Shown here: positions 23,401 through 53,586 of the stretch, in pieces
Position numbering within the stretch: the stretch's first letter is position 1
How the letters are laid out: each line of letters begins with the position of its first letter
NCBI GenBank assembly: GCA_017562135.1
Contig: QEYB01000228.1
Span: 310,001-374,000 of the forward strand
DNA: 64,000 nucleotides
Direction of reading: 5' to 3'
Origin: Dipylidium caninum
Lineage: Eukaryota; Platyhelminthes; Cestoda; Cyclophyllidea; Dipylidiidae
The notes under the pieces: generated by a model
What the model saw: only the letters and a program-made list of their open reading frames with translations
Told to the model about the DNA's origin: nothing
Databases searched by the model: none
Made by a program: the position numbers and the translations under genes

Positions 23401-24604
23401 TACTAAAGAATTTTTAGCATAACCCGTAAAAGAAAGTTGATTTACTTGTTAAAGACATAGATAAACGTGGTTATTACTCTTACCTTTCAGTAATCGCCCA
23501 GAAATACGGTCAATAAGTTCTTGAGGCATATTTGAACATGACAAGTTCTCACGACTTAGCCATTCCGCTGTATTTTCAGTGGTCTTTCTTGTAATGCTAA
23601 ACTATTTTAAACAAGAATGAAAAGTCACAGAGGTAACCTACAACGAGGGTTGGGCGACCGTGCGAATGTGTACGTATTAGGGGTAAAAGTTTCTTGGTCA
23701 GAAACTGATCAAATTGAAAGAGAGAGCATTGTGGTGATCTTTTATAACATAACACAATTTTTTTGATGGGAACTGGTCTAAAGTGAGGACCGAAACTATA
23801 CAAGTGAGTTATTTTCTTTTTAAGTGTTTACCTTCTGGGTAAACAAGAACGTTCAGAAGTTGATAACCATTGTGCTATCTATAGGGTTGAGAATAAGCGT
23901 TTAAAACATACGTCTGAGATATTAGGACAGCTAGCTGTTACAGCGATAATTCTTGGATTCGATTCAAGAAGCCTTAATACAAGGGCCTCTAGACAACCGC
24001 CACGCGATTGTTCTGCTATTGTGTGGACCTGTTTTATTATGGTAAGAGCTAGGTAAATATGAGTCCAACCTCATCAATCATTAAAAGACCAACTTTAGCT
24101 ATAAGGTCCTTTACGCCTTCGCGGGATCTGATGAGACTATGAATTTTTTCTGGAGTCGCAATAAGAAAAGTTTGATTTAAAAGCTCTTCCGTTTCATGGT
24201 GGTCTGAGTCAGAGGTAAGTTCAAGGCAGGAGTATCCGAGAGCAGCTATTTTGCTTTGCCAGTCGGTCATGCGCTCCGAACATAATGATTTCAAAGGAGC
24301 CACTGTAAATAACGATTTTACAATGTCCTTACGGTAGAGGGAAATAGATCTCGTATTCAAAGACAGCGCTTCGACCTTTCTTAAAAAGTTACAAATTGCT
24401 ATTTCAAATATACAAGTTTTTCCACTCCCTGTTGGTGCTGAGACGACATAGGAAGAGTCGGTTAAGAGGATCTAATAGAAAACCTTCGAATACGATAATA
24501 AAAAATCATACTTCTGATGCCATCCTTGCTTGCATGCAATTTAAAGATGGTTTATCGATAAATGTCCGTAGATGAGGAGGTAAACCGGTATTAAGGTAAA
24601 TAAC
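17462..24604 (-). CDS. HFM1: Meiotic ATP-dependent DNA helicase HFM1/MER3 (5' end not resolved)
   Basis: Ski2-type 3'-5' helicase that stabilises crossover intermediates in meiosis. Exons from 5' to 3' (high to low): 24604-24512, 24471-24070, 24028-23912, 23878-23832, 23795-23642, 23601-23484, about 23356-23183, 23144-22999, 22948-22901, 22858-22812, 22782-22601, 22550-22482, 22440-22345, 22288-22195, 21811-21666, 21606-21323, 20235-20152, about 20040-19826, 19683-19580, 19498-about 19320, about 19267-19109, 18442-17462. In order one sees motif I (APTGSGKT), Ia (APLKSLCSER), a DEVH box split by an intron, TASCPNISD (motif III), the HHAG block, TSTLSLGINLPAH (V) and MIGRAGRPQFDT (VI). A Sec63 domain (LKNPxxYG-like and GRLM blocks, then LPEVGKGYAHQLAGAG helix-hairpin) and a long acidic, Ser-Pro-rich tail follow. 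Sec63 residues match HFM1 better than HELQ or POLQ. The first methionine was not found, and two junctions (near 23484/23350 and 20152/20040) do not join in phase by any canonical site I could see. About 1300 aa are visible; human HFM1 has 1435. Confidence 0.85.
19136..19159 (-). other. PIP box (PCNA-interacting motif) in the HFM1 tail
   Basis: The exon 19267-19109 encodes QTNILDFF in the HFM1 reading frame, which fits the PCNA-binding consensus Q-x-x-(I/L/M)-x-x-(F/Y)-(F/Y) at every position. It is followed by a lysine (K), as is common in strong PIP boxes, and sits in an otherwise low-complexity Ser/Thr/Lys-rich stretch after the Sec63 region. The frame is fixed by the phase-0 junction to the last exon. 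PCNA binding itself is inferred from the motif. Confidence 0.6.
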
Positions 24605-25367
24605 CTCAGCAAAAAGCAGGTCCTTTTAACAATAAGCTGTGAGATTATGGGTGGCTGTAAAATACTACCAATACAGCAAAGCGTACAAAATTACAGGTTT
24701 AGTACCCTTGGAGATTGCAGACAGCACTTTGAATAATGTGGTAAGGCAGGATGTCAGTATGTAAAATCAAGACAGTAGGTGATGATAAAATGATAAAAAT
24801 TCAAACATTTTAACCTAAAGCACGCTTAAAATCTGTTACGGAATTGGTAGTGAAGTAACATTAACTGGAAAAAAAGGATATGAATATCGTTTATGACATC
24901 ACTGAAATCCATCCTAACACGATATTAAATAGGCGTTTTATAACAGAGACTACTGTGTTTGAATAAACAAGTTGTATAATTAAATATATTTCCAGTATGC
25001 ATAACCAATCTTTTATTTGAATAAAAATTTTAAAACACATTGATTTAAGAAAAGAGGCTTTGGCGTATGCGGTGAGGTAGGGGGATATACATGGAAAACA
25101 CAGCTTATATAATGTCAGATTAAAATTTTAATTAACCCGCTATCAACCCTATAGTGCGTCATTAACTTGTGCGATACCTTTAATAATTATGTCAACGAAC
25201 ATTACAGTCAAAATTTCTGGGAGCCTCTAAGTTGTAATCAGCACTCTGTCCGTTTTTGAACCCTACAGGTATAGCGTTGTACGTATGTATTTTGAAATCT
25301 GACACTAATCGTGATGACAACCATAATGATCAATGTATCTTGTCTGCTCTTTAACTGTGTTCCATAG
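24605..25367. promoter_or_regulatory. Shared upstream region of divergent HFM1 and GIGYF genes
   Basis: Only about 760 bases lie between the first recognised HFM1 exon (- strand) and the first recognised GIGYF exon (+ strand), and both genes still lack a start-codon exon. The stretch is A+T rich with no convincing TATA or CCAAT arrangement. It probably contains the 5' UTRs, the missing first exons and a bidirectional promoter. A splice acceptor (CCATAG) ends at 25367. Confidence 0.4.
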
Positions 25368-45295
<19,928 letters not shown>

Positions 45296-47121
45296 GATAC
45301 GCAGGCAGGTGAGCTCCCCGCTGCTCCATCGCAGGGCAATCGTCGGTTTGGCTCCTACCTCCGAAGACTGCACTTGGCCTGTGTTCCTCCCTTTCAGCTG
45401 GATTATACTTCTTCACCACTATTTAGCTTTACACAGCTCCAACACCGTGTCTGTGTCTCTGCGTGTGTACTCGCCCCTTCCCCTTCCCCTCCTACCCCCC
45501 CTTTCTGCGACAAACACCCCTTCAATCATTGTCTGCGATGGCTCGTCACACTCCACACCCTCCACTTTCTTCCTTTTGTATACATCGTTTGAGTCAGGCA
45601 TAGGGGGTCAGTTCGAGTCGCCCTCCGTCTCCTTTTCAGTCCTTTGACATGCGCGCACAGAATTCTTAGCCCCGTCCGGTGTTTGAGAGCACTTCCTCTC
45701 GAACTGTCGATGTTAAGTCGCACTGCTCCCCTACACCGTCACCCCCACCCTCCTCCCCACCGCCCCTGCTCTACATCCATCAGCCTCTTATTCTCCTATA
45801 TACCAAGTTAAGTGAGAAATATAATTTTTATATGTGTATACAGTAATAAATGACCATGGTTACTGAAGTCGAATGCACCTACTTCTTGACTTTGATGAGA
45901 GGCAGTGATTGAACTCGCGGCACAGCAGACGAGAGGAGGCCGAGGGCGTTGTTTTCGTAGGTCGTCGGGATTACGCGCGGCGGTTCTTTAGCGGCTACGC
46001 CCTTGATGGAACAATTAAGCCTTTGTAGGAGCCGTGGCGCTGACGATGGGGCGTATGAGTCTACGAGTATGTTATCCTTCTACGGTGTGCTACTGCCAAG
46101 TGCCGTGTTTGGAGAGCGGTGTTTAACGATTTGATTCAGGCCGTAATTAGACTTTGACTACATACATAATAGGCCTAGCCTGCCTCGACCGATAGATTGG
46201 TTCTGAGGGCACCTTGCAGTCTGGGTCACGTATTCTAGGATAAAATGCATGCTATCTAACGTGTTGCCAGGAAGAGTGTGGCGCAGTGATCTACATTTAG
46301 AGGTACCAACTAAAAGGAAAAACTCGCTTAGGTATATTTTTCTCTTCAGCTTCATCACCGCAGCTGACTTTGGTTTGACCGAACTTCTTATTTATCATTC
46401 ACAGAGGAAGGTTTGTTACCGGGACTAAGACAGTTTTTTCGATTCTAAAATTATTAAGGATTTTAGATATTCAAAGGCCCCTAATGTGAAATAACAAAAA
46501 ACATTAAAATGCAACGCAAAATCAAAGTGCTGCAGCCATTTTCAGTTAGATAAAGCCATTTACATTTACGTATTAAAAGGTTTTTCATTTTTGTTATTTT
46601 AATCCACGGCCAGTGTTTATATTCGTGACCCACGAGACGCGGTACTACAAGGTAGCCTGCGGTCTAGCCTGAATTAGAACGAATCCCGGACTACTGAAGG
46701 CTGCTTGTGATCCTTAAATTATTTCAGCCGCCTCCATTAGTTACATAGTTTTTAATTTAAAAATTAAATAAGCCTCTTGAATATTAGTTTGGACGGATTT
46801 CTGCCATGTCACATATGTATAACACGAAGCTACAAAATTTGGCTTAAATTTCTCAAGTCATTTGTCCTCCTATCGTCATATTTATCAACTCATCGGTGTT
46901 TTAAGTGGTATCTTCCTGAATCCATTTGTTCTGAGGCACTTCAATAAGCTAGATCTGTGTATCACCGTCTTTACTAATTTGTAATATTTTCTTACAATTT
47001 TAGAACAGAGAGAGTTTTTAGGCACGAAACGTGTTAATCTCATTTTTAGTAGTGTGACTCCTAATTTTCGGAAGTTACATCTTTATAGAGTCATTATTTT
47101 ACCAAACAAGAGCAAAATTAA
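45296..47121. other. GIGYF 3' UTR and intergenic spacer
   Basis: After the GIGYF stop the sequence is first C+T rich (to about 45780), then turns A+T rich. No recognised coding exon was found up to the next start codon at 47122. The left part should be the GIGYF 3' UTR, ending after the AATAAA at 45845; the right part holds the promoter of the CEP162-like gene. No TATA box in a convincing position was seen. Confidence 0.5.
45845..45850 (+). terminator. Candidate polyadenylation signal of GIGYF
   Basis: AATAAA 550 bases after the GIGYF stop codon, within an A+T-rich switch after a pyrimidine-rich 3' UTR. It is the first canonical hexamer on the + strand after the stop that I could find. Use is inferred. 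Confidence 0.5.
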
Positions 47122-50100
47122 ATGGAGTCGGGTGATAACTCGACAATGGGAAGAGAAAATAAAGCTGCCATCGAGACTTTCCATCAGAAGAGGAACCAGG
47201 TCAACATGTAAGCTTCTGCTACCGGAATTAAAAATCATGTTCTCTAAGGTCTAGCTGTCGTGATTCCTTCTTTACCTCATTTCTTAGTCCTCTCGATTTA
47301 ATTAGGGAGAATGAAGAGTCAATGTGGGCCTCGAGTCAGGTCCTTCACGGGTCCACAGAATCCCTCTCAAAGCTCCTCCTCGAACAGGTGAAGGAGCAAC
47401 ATCTTCAGGTTAGTTTTATTCTATTTCTTTCACATCAACCGGAGGTTGTCTCTTAGACGATGCGATTCCTTTTGGACAATAGTTGATACTTAACCTTCTT
47501 TTGTAATTTGCCGTTAACTCTCAGTGGCTCTAAGCTGTTCTCCCTTTTTTCCTCACACTAGCACCTTCCTCGAGGGGTTGGAGCAAAAGCCTTATTTAAT
47601 CAGAGTTTTTTCTTTCCCAACTCCTTGTCTATTTGCATCGCAATATGGCATTCTTTACTCGCCGGAAGAGTGAAGAGTAATCCTCTTAATTCCGGCCACC
47701 GCCTTACAAGGCGTTAAATGACAGGGACCATCCGTTAATCATTTGAGACTTTCATTATCTTCGTCGCAACAGCTAAATTCACCACAAACATCCTCCAAAA
47801 TGATCCCTTTCCATAGATTTGTAAGGTTATGTTTCCAGAGGGAAAAAGGGAAGTCCATCGCGGCTTCAGCCTCATTCGGTGTGCGGAGACGTGTTGATTG
47901 GCCTCGCGTCTGTTGGAAAACGGCAATTCAATTGCCTGCGTAGGAGGCGGAACAGTTACATGCACTTGCAATCGGCCAGAGTACAAGGCGGTCCAAGTTG
48001 TGACTGAGACGAAATTTTTACATTCTCTCAAATACCGGAGTCAGCGGAGGACCACGAACCGATCAGGTGGCGAGGTGCTGCCACATTTGACCGGGTGACT
48101 GGATGTCTTCTCAGGAAGCAGCGAACATCTCTTAGGGCAAAGATTTTTTTGTAACCTTGTTCTTTCCCCGTCAGTAGATTGCAGAGATGAGGGCTAACGA
48201 GGCTCGCCACCAGTCGAGCATTGAGGACATCAAGAGGAGCTACAATCAGGAGCTTCTTCGTCTCCAGAATCTTCTCGCGAAACGTCAGGTAACCGTATTG
48301 GCCTATGACTGCATCTACAAGTTCTCCGAGTCGGGAGTCACGCTCCTCCACCCCCTCCGGGTTCACTTCAGGACTCGCGATCTTCCATCAGTCCCAACGA
48401 CACGACTGAAGAGGTGGAGGCCCTCGGCACCGACGGCAACTTGACCGAGGCCGCTGGCAGTGTTGCGAGGGAGGCTGAACTGGAGAAGGAGGTTGGACTG
48501 CAGAATCGCCTGATTGAGGACTTTCAGCGGGAGAATGAGATTCTACTGAAGGCCAACAAGGAGTTGAAGCAGGTGGCCTTTTCATCTCCTTCCCGTCTTT
48601 GAGTTGCGTCGTGCTTCCCGGCCGATTGGGGCGTTGGTGACCGGATCGGCGTGGTCGCAGGACGGCCTGCCTGACTCCGCCGCGGGGAAGGAGGGGCGGA
48701 CGGAGAGTCAGTTGTTCGGAGAGTTCGTTAGCCACTCGCTCACCCCACCTCAGCGCCTCGTAGAGGCTGAGGAGTGGCCTGGATGGGGCGGGAAACGCAA
48801 GGTCGGGTGGGAAGGTTTTGTGGGCATGCACGAAAACAACGAGGTGCCCCGACGACAGACAACTCACCACCTTGGAATGTAGCTTCTTGGCGAGCTGGTA
48901 AGCGTCATGTGCAAGGAGAAGTTGCAAGACCGGCGGTGGAGGAGGAGGAGGAGAAGCGGGAAGACGCGAGAGAGGAGGCACGAGGAACAGGAGTTGAATG
49001 CTCCTGAACTGGTGGTCCGCTCCCCTCCGTCCCGTCGACCTCACGTCGGTATCCTCCTCTCCTACGGCGCAGCCCCACGCCACTTAGTTCCACCAACTGC
49101 GAGCGCGGGGACCTGGGAGCGGAGAGAGCTTCTTTCCGCTTGTCTCCCCCCGGAAGCGCCTTCTCCGGTTGGGCGATGGCCTTCCCCCCCCCCCGGTGAC
49201 GCTGTGGTGGCGGCGTCACACGCCGGCGTTTGCGTCCCACCTCCGCGTGGGCGTGTCGAAGCACGACGCAACTCCTCGGTTCGAGCGTTGATTCCTCGCC
49301 CCCCAACCCTCCCCCCGCACCCCACGCCCCTCTTTTTTCGACCTATCATCGGGGATATTCCCTCCCTTGTATGGAACTATCTCCCAGGCCGCCGATTAGA
49401 TTGGAAAGTTTGAAACGCGCGTTTAGTGTAGGTAAAATACCAAAGGCGCAATTTTTTCCACCTTATTTATCATCTTCAATCGAGGCAACTCCTGTCGACA
49501 CCGACACAACTTCCTCGCAACAAGTGGGAAAGCAAAGAATGTCCTTCTGAATTGAGAATCTCCCTTTCTTCAGTTCATAAACGGTCCACAGTCTTTTGCC
49601 ACATCACTTTGGTTGTTGTATTCCTTTCTAAAAATAAATCGTACTTACGCAAAATGAAATGGTCGGTAGGCGAAATATCGTCTGAACATGCGTCTTCTTC
49701 TGCAAAAGTTGAGGTTCGAGTGCGAAAAAGGAGCAGCCACAAGGGAAAAGAAGTGTCTTTCCCAAACGGCCACGCAGGGCAGAACCCCTCGCGCCAGACG
49801 ATGCGGCCTTGTGGCGTCTGCCCTTGTGTCATCCACGTCAAACGCCGTGGAGGCTTTCACCCCGGTCGAGGAAATGGCATAACTTCATGCTGAAAAGCGT
49901 CCGACCCTACGTCTTCGTTCTGGGCGGAGGGCGGCCGGAAAGTGGAGGGGAAAAGTGCCGGGAGGAGGAAAGTGCTCTGTCTCTGGCACCGGCCGCTTTA
50001 GTGAATCCGCTCGGTCGGAAACTATAAAACGGGAGTTGGGCAGAAGTGGTCAACAAAAGGCGCAATTTCCCCATTTCTATTTTCTCTTAGCATCTCCAAC

Positions 50101-52967
50101 TTTTCCACTATCACTGAGCAAGTCATGTATGCCTTTTTTTGAAAAAAAGCCACTTTTAAAGGGAATAAAAGATACAAAGTTTATTTTTTGCACTATCACT
50201 TTGCTTTTTGTGTGTTTGTTGCTCTCAAAAGTAATTCCTGATTGCGGCAAAGATGCCAATCGGTGGGGGAGGTTGTGACAAAACGTCGCACTGTCGGGGC
50301 GTTGTTTACTTTGTCAACATTAAATGAGGTTCCTCGTGGTGGTTGTGCGGTTGCATCGGTTGTTCATTCGACGCCTCTGCTTTACCATTTACTCCACGCA
50401 GGTGAATTTCCAGTTCCTGTTTAGTTCAGAGCGGTTTCTGTGTCTGTGTGTGAATCGGATTTCACCGTCGTCCTCCTTAATTCCTCCTCCTCCTCGTCAA
50501 CGTGGGCAGGTGGTCGTGCTCGAGCTCTTTTTCCCATTAGTGATCCCCTCGCCGAATGCCCCCTTAACGCTTCTTGAAGCCTCTTAAACGCGTAGAAGGA
50601 AAGTAGATGATGTCAATCACGTTTTGCTTCCATCTGGTTTCGGCAAAAAAATAAAATAAAAATTGAACCAAAACACGACACAATTATACCAGGTGGGCGA
50701 GAAGAAGAAGACGCATAAACTTTATAAATGGAAAAAATCTCCCTCAGTCGCGTCGGTAGCCGGACTGGACGGGGCGCCCGTTTTATGGCTTCCAGCCTAG
50801 TAGAACCGCGGGGGTTTTGGGGATGACAGCGATGAGAAACTGGCAGGAGATGGCCACAGCACCCAGCGTCATGACGCTTTGGCATTATTCGCGCAGAAAC
50901 TCGCCTCGACCCTCATTCCGGCGGAGGATGCGAACGCCATCGCCGAGAGGCTGGTCTGTGCGAGAACGCTCGTCTGCAAATCGACCTTCAGCAGGTGAAA
51001 GACGAACTCCGTGCCCTCAAGTCCTCTTCCTCGTCTTCACAAATGGTCGCCCAGACCGGTGAGATACTGGATTTAGCCTTAATTACGAATGACAGTGCAC
51101 CTGAATTGTAAAAAAACCAACAAAAAAATGTGAGTGTAAGTTGGAAAGCGTAAGCGCCTTCTTGTACTATCGGTTCCAACTTTTTAATTCAAATACTATC
51201 GAGGACTGGACAGGAAGGCCGATTTCTCGCCACTGAACAGCGGCAACTTTACTTTTAAACTGGTGGAAGTGTGCTCCCGTTCGTGTGGAGGAGATTCTGC
51301 AAAGAATGTGAACGGACCGGTGGAGGGAAGGTGGTGGCGGCACATAATGCGGCAGTTAAAATGAATGTGTCGACAATGAGTGAAACAGGAGATTTCCCCT
51401 CCCCCCTTTAGAAAGTGGAAGTCGTGGTCTGCACGAGGAGTTAGAAGAAACTAAGAAAACCTGTGAGGAGGGCAAACGTCTTAATGGCGCACTCCATGAC
51501 TCGCTGCATAGGATGGAGATGGAGGTAAGTCGCCTCAATCACCGCGTAGTTCTGTCTTCCGGAAGTTGAAGGAGGCCAAAGGGGCGCGCTCGCATATGCA
51601 AAGACTCCTCTCCCTCGCGGAGTCTAAGTGGGAGAAGGAGGTGAGGGAGCGTCAACAGCGCATTGCGACCTTGACCGCGGAATTGAGGCAGGTCAGACGA
51701 GACCATGCCGCAGCGGTGCAACGAGTGCAGGAGAAGGTTCGTTGGCAGACCTACACCCAGTCCATCGCCAAACGACACGTAGCTACGATCAAAAAGCAGG
51801 TGAAAAACATCGCCTACTTATTGGCCAATTAGTACGATGTATTTTATGACTGTTATTAATGAAGCTGCTTTCTTCCCCCCTCATTTCAGAAACTTGAAAT
51901 TATGAAGTTAAAGATGGAACTGGACAAGTATCAAGAAGCCCAGTTGCACAGAACTAAGGTACAGTTATTTTACGTGAAGTAGCCAGGAATTTCTCGGCTG
52001 ACCTGTTAATACATGCCTGCATAAGTAAATCAGGCGGATGGTAGGTTAACCCGAAGGCGCTTCTCCGCCCTCCTCACAAATATCTCGGGCTTTAGGGCAC
52101 CCTCCCGACAGTTGCAGTCGGTATTCAAGTAGACCAGCCGCCGGTCTCAACAACCGAGGTAGGTTTTCAACTTTACCAAGATTGTGTGTCCAGACACAGA
52201 CGGTGGAAACGTGTGAACCTCCTCTAGCCGCTGCTGTCTACTTCAATGGGCATACTGTAAGGCACTTCGTTTGGAAAAGACTGAACCTAATTTACCATCG
52301 CTCTTCCCCGGCAGAAGCATGATTTGCCGCCCCAGGAAAGCACGAACCATTCTTCGCCAGATGTGGTGAAACAATTGCAGGACGATTTGAAGGCGGCATA
52401 CCAGCAAATCGACCAATTGGGGGCACAACTGAACGCTCTGAGTAAAGTACACATGAAGTTGGTGACAGGGCAGCCGGCATTGGTGTCAACAAGGTGGGAT
52501 TTCGGTGCGGGAGAGGATGATTAGGCGATAGGGAAATCCTTCAGCTTAGATTTGCGTCATGCCAACGCCGAAAGTAGACCATCCCCCACCACAGAGTTGA
52601 GGTTTCGAGTCACCTGCCATAGCCCTCCCGTGTTTTCACCTAATGGAGCCTTCAGGGAGATTAATACTGCCGTGTAGACACTACGCCATCGAACGCGATA
52701 ATTGGTTGACGTCTTACGTTTTACACATCAAAGCCGTTCTATTGTAGGTGTCCAGACCACGACAATCTATTCAACACTAAGGACGCATCCTCTGCCGCCT
52801 ATTGGCAGTCTATTGCTGAAAAACGCACCAAGGATGTTATTCTGCTGAGCAGGGAGTTGGACAAGCTCACCGCCCTCCTGGGGGAGATCAGCGAGCCGAA
52901 AACACCGCCCAACAAACCCATCCACACAGTCTGCCCGGTGATTTCTCTGGTCCGGTGTTGGGGATAA
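47122..52967 (+). CDS. CEP162: Coiled-coil protein with CEP162-like C-terminus
   Basis: CEP162 binds axonemal microtubules and helps assemble the ciliary transition zone. Exons: 47122-47207, 47288-47408, 48178-48288, 48372-48572, 50804-51058, 51412-51524, 51566-51799, 51890-51958, 52096-52158, 52315-52493, 52748-52967, giving about 550 aa, nearly all predicted coiled coil (for example LEKEVGLQNRLIEDFQREN, KWEKEVRERQQRIATL). The last exon has YWQSIAEKRTKDVILLSRELDKLTALLGEI, whose tryptophan-Lys-Glu-Leu-Asp spacing resembles the CEP162 C-terminus as I remember it. An in-frame TAA directly precedes the ATG at 47122, so this start is well supported; the protein is then far shorter than the 1400-residue human one. 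Exon 50804-51058 needs a frame change near 50955 to join its neighbours. A further Arg-rich exon at 48883-49008 would also fit phase. Any other long coiled-coil centrosomal protein is an alternative. Confidence 0.6.
48573..50803. other. Long GC-rich intron of the CEP162-like gene
   Basis: This 2.2 kb interval is G+C rich in its first 900 bases and holds overlapping open frames on both strands (one of 231 codons on the - strand at 48388-49083), none of which resembles a known protein. A possible extra exon at 48883-49008 begins after a TGTAG acceptor, stays open in phase 0, and ends at CTG before GTGGTC, but it is extremely arginine-rich and is not supported by any family match. Confidence 0.4.
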
Positions 52968-53586
52968 GGAAGAGAAACGCCCCTCCAATCAGTTAAGATT
53001 GGATATGGCTGTTTCTTTCCTACCGTATCCTGCGTTTAAAGACATCCGTTTGATAAGTTCTCCGTCTCCTTTACACAATTAACCGTATTTTTCAAGCTCT
53101 CCTGTAAATTACACACGAATTTCCAAGGCGATATTTCATGAAATTGTGACGGATGCATTCAAACCTTCGTCTCATTTGGCTTCCAAACTTGTAATTGTCC
53201 TCGACTTAGGCATAACGAATTGATGGTGAGGCCGGGCAGGGTTACCTTGTCGATTGGTGTCGTAAAAATGCGTCAAAATCAAAAGAAGAGGTAAATAGAC
53301 CAAATAGAACGGCCTTTGCTCATTAGTAATCGTAGGTCAGCAGGAGAGTGGCAATTTCGTAAATCTGTCCCCATCTACTCAGAACCGGCGCGAGGGCAAT
53401 AAAAGAAAATTTCATTAGAAAAAGTTGATTGCTGACACTTTACAGCGTGTGTGCGAAAGGATGAGATAAAAAAAACAGAAAAACACGAATCACACCAAAG
53501 TAACTGTCAAAGTAGTAGGGGAGAGTAGAGATGACGGGGGAAACGAAAGGACGAAAAAATCGGGACGCCGAAAGGTTTCCACGAGG
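52968..53586. other. Intergenic spacer between convergent CEP162-like and F-box/WD40 genes
   Basis: About 620 bases separate the two stop codons. An AATAAA at 53398-53403 on the + strand could end the CEP162-like transcript. No coding sequence was seen. Confidence 0.55.

Noticed and set aside
48388..49083. 231-codon Pro/Ser-rich - strand frame
   Set aside because: Its 3' part is antisense to a CEP162-like exon and the rest is GC-rich intron with no homology.
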